From NCBI RefSeq assembly GCF_003034985.1, contig NZ_PZKG01000006.1:1-64000 (forward strand): a stretch of DNA of 64,000 bases. Reading direction: 5' to 3'. A program made the translations under genes and the position numbers. This document shows positions 26,268 through 35,261 of this stretch, one piece after another. The notes under the pieces are model-generated. The model saw only the letters and a program-made list of their open reading frames with translations, had not been told where the DNA came from and did no database searches. Position 1 is the first letter of the stretch. The number at the start of each line of letters is the position of its first letter. The stretch comes from Cereibacter changlensis JA139. Lineage in GTDB: Bacteria > Pseudomonadota > Alphaproteobacteria > Rhodobacterales > Rhodobacteraceae.

Positions 26268-27203
26268 ATGATCCTCGCAATCCTCAAGCGCCTGCTGATG
26301 CTCGTCCCGGTGTTGATCGGGATCACCCTGCTCAGTTTCCTCCTGCTGCAGATCATGCCCGGCGACCCGGCCTCGCGCGCCATGGGGACGCGGGCCAGCG
26401 CCGAGGAGCTGCAGGCGATGCGCGAGCTCTGGGGGCTCGATAAGCCGCTCTGGGTCCAGTATCTATATTTCCTGCGCGACTGCCTGACCGGCAGCTTCGG
26501 CGTCTCGATTTTCCACAAGCAGCCGATCATCACCCTGGTGGCGGAGCGGCTGCCCTACACGCTGGCTATCGTCGCCTATTCCACGGTGATCGCGCTGGTC
26601 ATCGCCTTGCCCTTCGCCATCCTCGCCGCCGCCAACCGAGGGCGGCTCGCAGATGTGGCGATCCGGCAGGTCTTCGTGGTGCTGATCGCCGTCCCGCCCT
26701 TCTGGCTCTGCTACGTGCTGATCCTGGGACTTGCTTTGGGGATGGGCTGGTTTCCCACTGGTGGCGTAGGCGAGGGCCTGCTTGAGAACCTGCACCGGCT
26801 GTTCCTGCCGTCGCTGGTGGTCGGCCTCTCCACCGCGGCGCTGATCCAGCAGAGCCTGCGCGCCGCGCTGATCGACACGATGCAGGCCGATTACATCGAC
26901 ACGGCGCGCGCCAAGGGGCTGCGCCGTCGCGAGGTGTTCCTGCGCCATGTGCTGCCCAACAGCCTGATCTCGACGATCTCGATCATTGGCGTCCGCATCA
27001 GCTGGATCATCGGCGGCACGGTGGTGGTGGAGAAGATCTTCTCGGCACCCGGTCTAGGTTCGCTGCTGATCGACGCCATCGTCTCGCGTGACCTGCCGGT
27101 GATCCGCGGGCTGACCGTATTCTTCGCCATCATGGTCGTCCTGGTGAACCTGATCACCGACATCTGCTACGCGCTGGCCGATCCGCGCGTCCGGCTGGAG
27201 TGA
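26268..27203 (+). CDS. peptide-type ABC transporter permease (DppB-like)
   Basis: The 311-residue protein has the DppB/OppB layout: a first membrane helix from residue 8, a long periplasmic loop containing MGTRASAEELQAMRELWGLDKPL, then five further helices. The cytoplasmic EAA-like loop reads DTARAKGLRRREVFLRHVLPNSLIS. It pairs with the next gene, which starts directly after its stop codon, to form the membrane channel. Confidence 0.9.
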   Translation: MILAILKRLLMLVPVLIGITLLSFLLLQIMPGDPASRAMGTRASAEELQAMRELWGLDKPLWVQYLYFLRDCLTGSFGVSIFHKQPIITLVAERLPYTLAIVAYSTVIALVIALPFAILAAANRGRLADVAIRQVFVVLIAVPPFWLCYVLILGLALGMGWFPTGGVGEGLLENLHRLFLPSLVVGLSTAALIQQSLRAALIDTMQADYIDTARAKGLRRREVFLRHVLPNSLISTISIIGVRISWIIGGTVVVEKIFSAPGLGSLLIDAIVSRDLPVIRGLTVFFAIMVVLVNLITDICYALADPRVRLE

Positions 27204-27206
27204 GTG

Positions 27207-28028
27207 ATGGTCGTGCTGAGAAACCTGCTGCGCAGCCCCGCCGGGGCGCTCGGGCTGCTGATGCTGGCGCTGACCGCCAGTGCCACGGCGCTGACGCCGC
27301 TCCTGTCGCCCTATGATCCCTTCGCGCTCGATTTCGCTGACGCGATGCAGGCCCCTTCCGCGCTGCACTGGTTCGGCACCGACAACTTCGGCCGCGACAT
27401 CTTCACCCGCGTGATGGTGGGCGCGGTCTATGACCTGCGGCTGGCGCTGATCTGCGTCTTCGGGCCGATGGCGATCGGCGTGCTGATCGGCCTCGCGGCC
27501 GGTTATTTCGGCGGCCGGATCGACGCGGCGCTGATGCGGCTGACCGACGTGGTCTGGGCCTTCCCGTTCTACGTGCTGGTCCTCGCCATCGTCGGCGTGC
27601 TGGGTCCCAGCGAGACTAATCTCTACATCGCCTTCTTCATCGTGAACTGGATCGGCTACGCGCGCATCGTCCGCGGCGAGACGCTCTTGATCGCGCGGCT
27701 GGAATTCATCGAGGCGACCCGGGTCCTGCGCTATGGCCGGCTGCAGGTGATGCTGCGCCACATCCTGCCCAATGCCCTGACCCCGGCGCTGGTCTATTCG
27801 ATGTCCGATGTGGTGCTGACGGTGCAGGCGGTGGCCGCCATGTCGTTCTTCGGCCTCGGCGTGCAGCCGCCGGCCCCGGAATGGGGGCTGCTGATCGTCG
27901 AGAGCATCGATTTCATGCGCGAGGCGCCCTGGATGACCATCTTCCCCGGGCTCGCTATCGTCTGGATCGGCATCGCCTTCTCGCTTTTGGGCGAGGGCCT
28001 CTCCACCGCGCTGAAGCCGAAGGGATAG
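27207..28028 (+). CDS. peptide-type ABC transporter permease (DppC-like)
   Basis: The 273-residue permease begins with one helix, then HWFGTDNFGRDIFTRVMVGAVYDL, the DppC signature, and carries the EAA-like loop EATRVLRYGRLQVMLRHILPNAL. A GTG at 27204 precedes the ATG at 27207; the ATG is preferred. It completes the heterodimeric channel with the upstream gene and is followed 3 bases later by the first ATPase. Confidence 0.9.
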   Translation: MVVLRNLLRSPAGALGLLMLALTASATALTPLLSPYDPFALDFADAMQAPSALHWFGTDNFGRDIFTRVMVGAVYDLRLALICVFGPMAIGVLIGLAAGYFGGRIDAALMRLTDVVWAFPFYVLVLAIVGVLGPSETNLYIAFFIVNWIGYARIVRGETLLIARLEFIEATRVLRYGRLQVMLRHILPNALTPALVYSMSDVVLTVQAVAAMSFFGLGVQPPAPEWGLLIVESIDFMREAPWMTIFPGLAIVWIGIAFSLLGEGLSTALKPKG

Positions 28029-28031
28029 AGC

Positions 28032-29027
28032 ATGAGCCTCCTGAGCATCCGCGACCTGCGGACCGAGTTCCAGAGCCCCTCCGGCGTGGCGCGGGCGGTC
28101 GACGGGGTCAGCTTCGATGTCGCCCCGGGCGAGATCTTCGGCATCGTCGGCGAAAGCGGCTGCGGCAAGTCGGCCACCTGCCGCTCGATCCTGCGGCTGT
28201 TCGGCGGCGCCCAGGCGAAGGTTGCGGGCGGGCGGATCCTGCTGGAGGGGGCCGGCGACCTGGCGGCCATGCCCGAGCGGGAGCTGGCGCAGGTCAGGGG
28301 GCGTGACGTTGCCTTCATCTTCCAGGACCCGCTGACGGCGCTGAATCCGACGATGCGGATCGGCAAGCAGATCGCCGAGGTGATCCTGCGGCACCGCAAG
28401 GTCGGGCGCACCGAGGCCCGGGCCCAGGCGCTGCAACTGCTGCGCGACGTGCATGTCACCTCGCCGGAGCGGCGGCTCGACGCCTATCCGCACGAGCTTT
28501 CCGGCGGGCTGCGGCAGCGGGTGGTCATCGCCATGGCGCTGGCGCTGCGCCCCAAGCTGATCATCGCTGACGAGCCGACCACCGCGCTGGACGTGACGGT
28601 GCAGGACCAGATCCTGCGGCTGCTGCGCGAGCGGCGCGACAGCCTCGGCGCCTCGATCATCCTCGTCACGCATGATCTCGGCGTGGTCTCGCAGATCTGC
28701 GACCGGATGGCGGTGATGTATGCCGGGCGACTGGTCGAGTCGGGCCGGGTGCGCGAGGTGCTCGACGCGCCGTCGCATCCCTACACCCGGGCGCTGCTGG
28801 CCGCCCTGCCGGGCCAGACCGGCCGCGACGAGGAACTGACCCCGATCGAGGGCGCGCCGCCCAGCCTGATCAGCCCGCCGCCCGGCTGCCGTTTCGCCCC
28901 GCGCTGCGCGCTTGCCCAGCCCCGCTGCCGCGAAGGCGGTCCGCCGCCGCTCCTGTCCCGCAAGGGGCTGGCCGCCGGCCATCTCGACGCCTGCATCCTG
29001 AACGAGGCCGCCGATGCCGCAGCTTGA
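28032..29027 (+). CDS. peptide-type ABC transporter ATPase (DppD-like)
   Basis: The 331-residue nucleotide-binding protein shows Walker A GESGCGKSATC, Q-loop FIFQDPLTALNP, signature LSGGLRQRVVIAMALA, Walker B LIIADEPTTALDV and the H-loop THDLG. A C-terminal oligopeptide-type cysteine-rich tail (GCRFAPRCALAQPRC) is present. It overlaps the next ATPase gene by 14 bases, so both subunits are made together. Confidence 0.92.
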   Translation: MSLLSIRDLRTEFQSPSGVARAVDGVSFDVAPGEIFGIVGESGCGKSATCRSILRLFGGAQAKVAGGRILLEGAGDLAAMPERELAQVRGRDVAFIFQDPLTALNPTMRIGKQIAEVILRHRKVGRTEARAQALQLLRDVHVTSPERRLDAYPHELSGGLRQRVVIAMALALRPKLIIADEPTTALDVTVQDQILRLLRERRDSLGASIILVTHDLGVVSQICDRMAVMYAGRLVESGRVREVLDAPSHPYTRALLAALPGQTGRDEELTPIEGAPPSLISPPPGCRFAPRCALAQPRCREGGPPPLLSRKGLAAGHLDACILNEAADAAA

Positions 29028-29973
29028 GTTCCAGAAGGTCGAGCGCCGCTTCCCGGTCAGGCGCGGCTTGCTCGATGCGCTGGCGCGCCGCCCCGGCATT
29101 TCACTGCATGCGGTGCGCGGCGTCGATCTGGCGGTGCGGCCCGGCGAGATCCTCGGCATCGTCGGCGAGAGCGGCTGCGGCAAGAGCACGCTGGCGCGGC
29201 TCGGCGTCGGCCTGCACCGTGCCGACGGCGGCGCGGTGCTGTTCGACGGCCAGCCCCTCGACGGGCCGGACCCGGCCGGGCGGCTGCAGATGGTCTTCCA
29301 GGACCCCTATTCCTCGCTGAACCCGCGCATGACGATCGGTGCGCAGCTCGAGGAGGTGGTGGCGCGGTATCACCCCCGGCTGTCCCGAGCCGAGCGCCGC
29401 GCCCGGATGCAGGAGATCCTGGCCGAGGTCAGTCTGTCGCCCGAGACCGCGCTGAAGTTCCCCCATGCGCTCTCGGGCGGCCAGCGCCAGCGGGTCTCCA
29501 TCGCCCGGGCGCTCTGCCCTGGCCCCGAGATCCTCGTGGCCGACGAGCCGGTCTCGGCGCTGGACGCCTCGGTGCAGGCGCAGATCATCAACCTGCTGAA
29601 GCGGCTGAACCGCGACAAGGGCCTGACCATCCTGTTCATCTCGCATGACATGAACGTGGTGCGCTATCTCTGCGACCGGGTGGCGGTGATGTATCTGGGC
29701 GAGATCGTCGAGTTGCAGGACAGCGCCGCGCTGTTCGCCGCCCCGGCCCATCCCTACACCCGCGCCCTGATCGCCGCGGTGCCGGATGTGCGCCGCCGGC
29801 AGGCACTGGCCGAGCCCATCGCCGGCGAGATTCCCGACCCCTTCGCCGTCCTTCCCGGCTGCCGCTTCGCCACCCGCTGCCCGCTGGTGGAAGACGCCTG
29901 CCACAGGCCGCAGCCGATGCGGCCCGTTCCACCGGCAGGGCTCGTCCGCTGCTGGAAGGCTTCCACCGCCTGA
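29014..29973 (+). CDS. peptide-type ABC transporter ATPase (DppF-like)
   Basis: The 319-residue protein has Walker A GESGCGKSTLA, Q-loop MVFQDPYSSLNP, signature LSGGQRQRVSIARAL, Walker B ILVADEPVSALDA and a C-terminal tail GCRFATRCPLVEDAC. It is the second ATPase of the transporter and is followed 27 bases later by the serine hydrolase gene, probably in the same transcript. Confidence 0.92.
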   Translation: MPQLEFQKVERRFPVRRGLLDALARRPGISLHAVRGVDLAVRPGEILGIVGESGCGKSTLARLGVGLHRADGGAVLFDGQPLDGPDPAGRLQMVFQDPYSSLNPRMTIGAQLEEVVARYHPRLSRAERRARMQEILAEVSLSPETALKFPHALSGGQRQRVSIARALCPGPEILVADEPVSALDASVQAQIINLLKRLNRDKGLTILFISHDMNVVRYLCDRVAVMYLGEIVELQDSAALFAAPAHPYTRALIAAVPDVRRRQALAEPIAGEIPDPFAVLPGCRFATRCPLVEDACHRPQPMRPVPPAGLVRCWKASTA

Positions 29974-30000
29974 CCCATTCCTTCGAGAGAGTTTCCGCAC

Positions 30001-30930
30001 ATGTTTTTCAAGGCTGATCCCGACTGGACCGCGCGCTGCGAGGGCCTTGCCGCCGAACTGGTCGAACGACACGGCGACAAGGGGCTGCGCCCCGACAGCT
30101 TCGGCTTCGTCGCCTGGCGCGAGACCGGCGCGGGCCGGCAGCCCGACGGCTTCGCCTATCGCGGCGACTGGCGCTGCTATCCCTGCAGCCTGGTGAAGGC
30201 GTTCCACCTCGTGCATGTGCTGCACGCCATCGACGCGGGCCGCGTCGCCGATCACGAGGATCTGTCGCGGGCGATCCGCGACATGGTCCTCTGGTCCTCG
30301 AACACCGCCACCAATTACGTGATCGACCTCGTGACCGGCACCACCGGCGACACGCTGCTGTCGGCGGCCGAGTTCGAAACCTGGCGGGAGGCGAGGGAGG
30401 GGCTGAACAGGTTTTTCACCACTGGCGTCTGGGCCGGCTTCGCCGAAGATTTCGCGCAGTGCAACATCTCGCAGAAGCTTATGGACGACGTGCGCTACGG
30501 CCGCGAGGCGCAATATGCCGGCCGTTCCGGCGAATACCTGAACGCGTTGACGCCCCTGGCGGCGGCCCGGCTGATGTTCGAGATCTTCGCCGGCGACGCG
30601 CCGCTGTCGCCTGCAGCCCGCAGCCGCGCTCAGACGACGCTGCTTCGCGACCGCGACAGCGCGGAAGCGAAGCTGCCGCATTTCCAGGTGGAGACCTTCC
30701 TCGGCGGCGGCATGCCCGTCGCGGCGCGGCTGTGGAGCAAGGCCGGGCAGAACTCCTGGACCGGCGATGAGCGTGCGTCCTACTACAAGCACGACCTCAT
30801 CCGGGTGGAGATGCCCGGAGCTGCGCCGGTTGGCCTTTGCCTGATGACCCAAGGCAAGGGCCTCTGCGAAGATCACCCAATCGTTTTCCCAGAAATCGGC
30901 GCTCTCTTCGCAGAGCGGCTGCTCCGCTGA
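30001..30930 (+). CDS. cytoplasmic beta-lactamase-fold serine hydrolase
   Basis: The 309-residue protein carries all three penicillin-recognising motifs: S63-L-V-K66 (YPCSLVKAFH), S99-S-N101 (WSSNTATNY) as the SxN element, and a KAG triad (WSKAGQ) in place of KTG. This resembles class A-type serine hydrolases. There is no signal peptide, so it should act in the cytoplasm, unlike true beta-lactamases. Being last in the ABC operon, it is likely to cleave an imported peptide, amide or lactam-like compound. Antibiotic resistance is not implied by the sequence. Confidence 0.8.
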   Translation: MFFKADPDWTARCEGLAAELVERHGDKGLRPDSFGFVAWRETGAGRQPDGFAYRGDWRCYPCSLVKAFHLVHVLHAIDAGRVADHEDLSRAIRDMVLWSSNTATNYVIDLVTGTTGDTLLSAAEFETWREAREGLNRFFTTGVWAGFAEDFAQCNISQKLMDDVRYGREAQYAGRSGEYLNALTPLAAARLMFEIFAGDAPLSPAARSRAQTTLLRDRDSAEAKLPHFQVETFLGGGMPVAARLWSKAGQNSWTGDERASYYKHDLIRVEMPGAAPVGLCLMTQGKGLCEDHPIVFPEIGALFAERLLR

Positions 30931-31656
30931 GCGGGGGTGGTTTGTCCTGGTTCGCCTACGAAAGTGGCTGACACTGACCTGCCACCGGTCTTTCACCCAG
31001 CCGCGACCGGAGCCTGGTGGTCCGGGCTGAAGCGCAGAAACCGCACGGAGTTCGACTGGAGCATCATCGAGGGCTCCGAGCTCGACTCCCTGATCGACGA
31101 GATCCGGAGCAGGATGCCGGACACGGCTTGGCCCATCCTGATCAAGGGCGAAGCCGACGGCGTGCGGGGCAACTGGCCAACCCTCCGGATCAGGGAGGTC
31201 GGGATGGCGAACGCGATGCCCCGGAGGCTGGCGCCGATCCACGATAGCTGGCCGGATCGTTCCGGAGCCGGCCGGCTGGCGCGCTCCCTGATGGAGATCG
31301 CCGCGGATGCGACGCGCATCAGGAGCCTGTTGCCGCCCACGAACCGTGAGTTCCGTTCATGGTCGAGCGTGTCCGACATCACCGGGTCGGACTTCTGCAG
31401 TCAGGAGAACATCCACGCGAAGACGGAGGCCAAGTTCGTCCTCATGATGCTCAGGCCATGTCGGGATCCGAAGGGATCGAGCAGATCGGCTCAGGCGACC
31501 GGTCCGGCCTCGCCTGGCCCAAGGGGCACCACTTCGTTTCCGAGGAGCTCCTCGATACGGAAAGATACCCCCGCGGCAGGGTCCTGCTCGCCGAGGATGC
31601 GCTCGACCAGCTGGAAGCTGTCAATCGGCACGCAAACCTGACCCCCTTTCGGCGCC
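30931..31656. other. unassigned stretch left of the IS insertion
   Basis: A plus-strand frame stays open from 30937 to 31641, and another overlaps it (31359-31757), but neither has a recognisable domain or a ribosome site. The right end includes DNA typical of IS margins. It may be a gene broken by the insertion at 31657, or an older mobile-element remnant. No function can be assigned. Confidence 0.35.
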
Positions 31657-31731
31657 CAATTTTGATGGGGGGGACGGCCCCTGTCCCTAACGTGGCGCGG
31701 ATTGCTGTCATGTTGCATGATCAGGGTTCCA
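31657..31731. repeat. 75-bp inverted repeat, left copy
   Basis: This segment is the left end of the IS110-type element. Its reverse complement recurs at 33012-33086 with a single mismatch. Confidence 0.9.
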
Positions 31732-31749
31732 ATAAAGGGAGGTTCCACC

Positions 31750-32769
31750 ATGTCTGATCTCGTCGTGACGGTCGGTCCCGACCTTGCGAAAAATGTCTTC
31801 CAGGTTCACGGCGTCGATGCCGAAGGAAGGGTCTGCGTTCGACGCAAGCTGCGCCGTGCAGAGATCACGCCATTCTTCGCCGGCTTGTCGCCCTGCCTGG
31901 TTGGAATGGAGGCTTGCGCGTCGTCGCACTTTTGGGCGCGCGAGATTGCCCGCCTCGGTCACGAGGTCAGGCTAATGCCCCCGTCCTACGTGAAGCCCTA
32001 TGTCAAGCGTGGCAAAACCGATGCCTCGGACGCAGAAGCCATCTGCGAAGCGGTGACCCGGCCGATGATGCGCTTCGTCGCGGTGAAGAGCGAAGGTCAG
32101 CAGGCGGTGCTGATGCTGCACAAGACGAGGGAGCTCTTGGTTCGGCAGAGGACGATGCAGACCAACGCGCTCAGGGCGCATCTCGCGGAGCTGGGCATCG
32201 TTGCGGCCCAGGGCGTCGAAGGGCTGAGCAGCCTGAAGACCCATTTCCACAAGGTGCGGGGCTCACTTCCTGAACATGCCACCGCAGCCCTTCAGGCGCT
32301 GATCAGGATGGCGGACTGCCTGGTCGATGAGATCGAAAGGCTCGAAAGCCGCATCCTCGATTGGCACCGGGCAAATGATGCCAGCCGTCGGCTCGCGACC
32401 ATTCCTGGGATCGGACCCATCACGGCCAGCGCCATAGCGGCGAATGTGCCGGATGCGAGCCTGTTCAGAACCGCCCGTCAGTTCGCCGCCTGGCTGGGGC
32501 TCACGCCGAGTGCGAATTCCAGCGGCGGCAAAGACAGGCAGATGGGCATCAGCAAGCAGGGCGATGGCTGTATCCGGCGTCTCCTGGTCTCTGGTGCCAG
32601 CGCCGTCATGCGTTTTGCCCGACAGGGAGATCCCGGCAAAGCATGGCTGGTGGGGCTCAAGGAGCGCAAGCGGCCGAAGGTTGCCGCGGTCGCCCAGGCT
32701 GACAAGACCGCTCGCATCGCCTGGGCGATCTTGCGACGGAACGAGGTCTTCGCAGCTCGGACCGCGTGA
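31750..32769 (+). CDS. IS110-family transposase
   Basis: The 339-residue protein has the N-terminal RuvC-like DEDD domain (VGPDLAKNVFQVHGVD; GMEACASSHFWARE; PYVKRGKTDASDAEAICEA) and the C-terminal Transposase_20 domain with its conserved serine region (TIPGIGPITASAIAANV; FAAWLGLTPSANSSGGK; KQGDGCIRRLLVSGA). Length is normal and the frame is intact, so it may be active. The ATG at 31750 is used because GGGAGG lies upstream and the DEDD domain starts at once; a longer frame from 31702 runs through the IS end. Confidence 0.92.
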   Translation: MSDLVVTVGPDLAKNVFQVHGVDAEGRVCVRRKLRRAEITPFFAGLSPCLVGMEACASSHFWAREIARLGHEVRLMPPSYVKPYVKRGKTDASDAEAICEAVTRPMMRFVAVKSEGQQAVLMLHKTRELLVRQRTMQTNALRAHLAELGIVAAQGVEGLSSLKTHFHKVRGSLPEHATAALQALIRMADCLVDEIERLESRILDWHRANDASRRLATIPGIGPITASAIAANVPDASLFRTARQFAAWLGLTPSANSSGGKDRQMGISKQGDGCIRRLLVSGASAVMRFARQGDPGKAWLVGLKERKRPKVAAVAQADKTARIAWAILRRNEVFAARTA

Positions 32770-33011
32770 TGCCACGAGACAGGCGAAACTGAATGCGTCG
32801 AGGCTGAGGAAAGATGACAAACCGGTCGAACCGGGGATCAGGACACCCCAGGGGGTCAAGGCGCCAAAACGAGCGCGTAATTTTGATTGGGACCTGATCT
32901 GCGGACTTCATCTGGGCCAGCGGCTATGCCGCGCAAACAGGCCGTAGACATGACTGCTTTCGGCATAGGCTCGTCAGAATCCCAGCTTGCGCATCAGGGG
33001 CCGTCCAGACA

Positions 33012-33086
33012 TGGAACCCTGATCATGCAACATGACAGCAATCCGCGCCACGTTAGGGACAGGGGCCGTCCACCCCATCAAAATTG
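33012..33086. repeat. 75-bp inverted repeat, right copy
   Basis: An inverted duplicate of 31657-31731 lies outside the element's own right subterminal repeat and directly against the truncated IS5 gene. It looks like the left end of a second, oppositely oriented copy that has otherwise been deleted. Confidence 0.9.
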
Positions 33087-34031
33087 CACGCGAAACACAA
33101 CGAGGACAGCGTCAGGCGTGTGGTAGTGGATACGACCGTGATGGAAAAGGCGATCGCCCATCCGACGGACTCCCGGCTTTATGAGCGGGCGCGCGATCAA
33201 CTGGTCGCCCTGGCGCAAGAGGCCGGGGTGGAGCTGCGGCAGTCCTACGCGCGCCTTGCGCCGCGACTGGCGCTGCAGGTTGGCCGCTACGCCCATGCAA
33301 AGCAGTTCAAACGCATGCGCAAGGCATTGAAAAGGCTGAAGGGCTACACCGGTCGGGTCATGCGGGATATCCGCCGCCACCTGCAGGACATCCCCGAAGG
33401 CAACCTGCGGGATCGCATCATCGGGAAGCTCAGCCTCGTGTCGCAACTGCTTCACCAGCCCCCCAAGGGCGCGGACAAGATCTATGCCCTGCATGAGCCC
33501 GAAGTCGACTGCATCTCCAAGGGTAAGGCGCGGGTCCGCTACGAGTTCGGCTGCAAGGTCAGCGTCGCCACCACGCTGGACGAGGGCTTCGTCGTCGGCA
33601 TGCGCAGCTTTTCGGGCAATCCCTATGACGGCCACACTCTGAGGCAAGCACTGGAACAGGTGGCGGTCCTGACCGACCAGCGCCCCGACCTCGCCGTCGT
33701 CGACCGCGGCTACCGCGGCCACGGTGAGAACAGGACCCGTGTCCTGATCAGCGGCGCCCGCCGCGGCCTGACGCCGAAGCTGACCGCTGACCTCCGCCGC
33801 CGCAGCGCCATCGAGGCAGAGATCGGCCACATGAAAACCGACGGTCGCCTCGCCAGATGTCCCCTGAAGGGAGCCATCGGCGATGCCCTCTTCGCCGTGC
33901 TCTGTGGCTGTGGCCACAATATCCGCAAGATCCTCGCCCATCTCCGGGCTTGGCTTGCGCTGATCATAGCCGCAATCTTGGCGGCCCTAATTGCCCAGGA
34001 CCGGCAGGATCAGGCCAGCATACCGGGCTGA
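33087..34031 (+). pseudogene. IS5-family transposase, 5'-truncated
   Basis: About 310 C-terminal residues remain. They hold the DDE elements: VVVDTTVMEKAIAHPTD with the first Asp, YEFGCKVSVATT, NPYDGHTLRQAL, DLAVVDRGYRGHGEN with the second Asp, and RRRSAIEAEIGHMKTDGR with the Glu. Roughly 150 N-terminal residues present in complete relatives are missing, cut at the edge of the inverted repeat ending at 33086. The rest of the frame is uninterrupted, so the truncation is recent. Confidence 0.85.
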
Positions 34032-34224
34032 ACACATTGTTCAGGCTGAACTCGTCAGTTCGGGGATTTGAAACATGCAGGCTTGGCGACCTCAAGCAGA
34101 TCAATGGGTCCTGAGCCTAATGGAACCATGCGCGGCAGATGTACGCAGGCAAAAAGCGAGACTTTCTTTCAGACCTAGCCACGAGATAAATCGGTGGCGT
34201 TAGTGAGTTAGGAGGTGACTGTCG

Positions 34225-34659
34225 GTGCACGCTGAACTACGTTCGGTACTTGATCGCATATGTCGGCGCAGTCTGAAGAAAGACTTGGCGTCCTGTCAGA
34301 TGGTAATGTTTCCAGCAAGCACGATTGTTGTTGCTCTAAGGGAGGCGGTCAGTGAATTCGGCCACTGGGAAGTCCCGCAGCTACGATACGACGGTCCCGA
34401 TCTACAGCAGGTTGCGCAGCTCACGATCAAGTCGGTTTGTGCTACACAAGCGCCGCAGATCCTTGAAATCCTTGATCCTGAGGGCCGTAACGCAGTCAGA
34501 GACGTCTCAAAGATGGTGATCCGGTCGATGGAAGCTCTGGCATTGACTAAAGAAGAGGCTGGTCCTCTGCCATCTGGTTTGGCTGGCCGTGACCTTGGTT
34601 TTGCGGCGCTGGCAGTCGGGGTTCTTGACAGCTGCATGGGGAGCAGATTTCTTCATTAG
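34225..34659 (+). CDS. hypothetical protein with GTG start
   Basis: A 144-residue product starts at GTG 34225, eight bases after a good GGAGGT ribosome site. The protein is soluble, mixed alpha/beta by composition and resembles nothing I know. Its codon use is less GC-rich than the surrounding catabolic genes, suggesting acquired DNA. It lies alone between the IS debris and kdsA. The ribosome site is the only positive evidence that it is expressed. Confidence 0.4.
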   Translation: MHAELRSVLDRICRRSLKKDLASCQMVMFPASTIVVALREAVSEFGHWEVPQLRYDGPDLQQVAQLTIKSVCATQAPQILEILDPEGRNAVRDVSKMVIRSMEALALTKEEAGPLPSGLAGRDLGFAALAVGVLDSCMGSRFLH

Positions 34660-35261
34660 GCTCCTGATCATCATTTTTGCGGTTCCGGGACAAGCTCCCA
34701 CAGGTTTCGCGAAGCAACGCGGAAATATTTCATAATATGTTTCGCATGCGAAACACCGAGGGCAACTGAGGTAGGCGCCCATTCCTCTCGCGCCCAGCTG
34801 CAAACGCATGGATCGCCTTGGATGAACATGCGCGCGGTCGGCAAGCCAGTGCCGCAGGAGACCAGCCGAGCCTGCCGCGCCGGCGCCTACTGCCGCATAC
34901 GGCGCTCATGGTCTGTTGACGCAGCGCTCAAGCAATTTGCACGTTTCCGGGACGGCGAAGATCAAGAGGAACTCACTCGACCTGCCTCGCCGTCGTTTGC
35001 GGTGGCGCAATGATCCCGATCAGGTCGCCTGTCTTCTCGCGGTTGCTTATCCACCGGGGTCGCGCGAGCGACCATCGCTGTTGGCCCCAATGCCTTGAGG
35101 CACGGCTTCCGCCATCAGGACAGGATCTCTAGAAATCTAGCTAGTGAAGTACACTTCGAGGAGCGGGCTGACCATGTTTCGGGGTCTGAGGGGCTGGCCA
35201 GCCACGGGCTTCTGCCAATACAAAGAACGAAAGTTAACCGAGTGCCGGAGAGAGCCACAAG
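34660..35261. other. gene-free region upstream of kdsA
   Basis: About 600 bases hold no recognisable gene. They include the 16-bp palindrome at 34739-34754. GC content is lower than the neighbours in its first part. The promoter for kdsA should lie near its end. Confidence 0.4.
34739..34754. promoter_or_regulatory. 16-bp perfect palindrome
   Basis: GTTTCGCATGCGAAAC is an uninterrupted palindrome in an otherwise empty, AT-richer region. It could be a protein-binding site, but I cannot match it to a known regulator. Confidence 0.4.

Larger units (their letters stand above)
31657..33010 (+). mobile_element. IS110-family element, IS1111-type
   Basis: The element holds one transposase gene (31750-32769). 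GGACGGCCCCTG at 31672-31683 and its inverse at 32995-33006 are 12-bp subterminal inverted repeats, a trait of the IS1111 subgroup; typical IS110 members lack them. The long non-coding segment 3' of the gene is also usual for this family. Outer limits are approximate because such elements make no target duplication. It sits beside a 5'-truncated IS5 transposase. Confidence 0.75.

Noticed and set aside
27054-29189. 711-residue minus-strand frame opposite the ABC transporter genes
   Set aside because: The plus strand encodes permease and ATPases with complete motifs; this is a shadow of GC-rich codons.
29101-31242. 713-residue minus-strand frame
   Set aside because: It spans the second ATPase and the serine hydrolase in antisense and has no domain.
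30937-31641. Plus-strand frame considered as a transposon accessory gene
   Set aside because: I could not find any motif to support it, and a second frame overlaps it; left as unassigned.
34739-34754. Palindrome considered as a repABC-type parS site
   Set aside because: The centre does not fit the GTT-N-N-C-N-GC pattern I know for those sites, and no rep or par gene is nearby.
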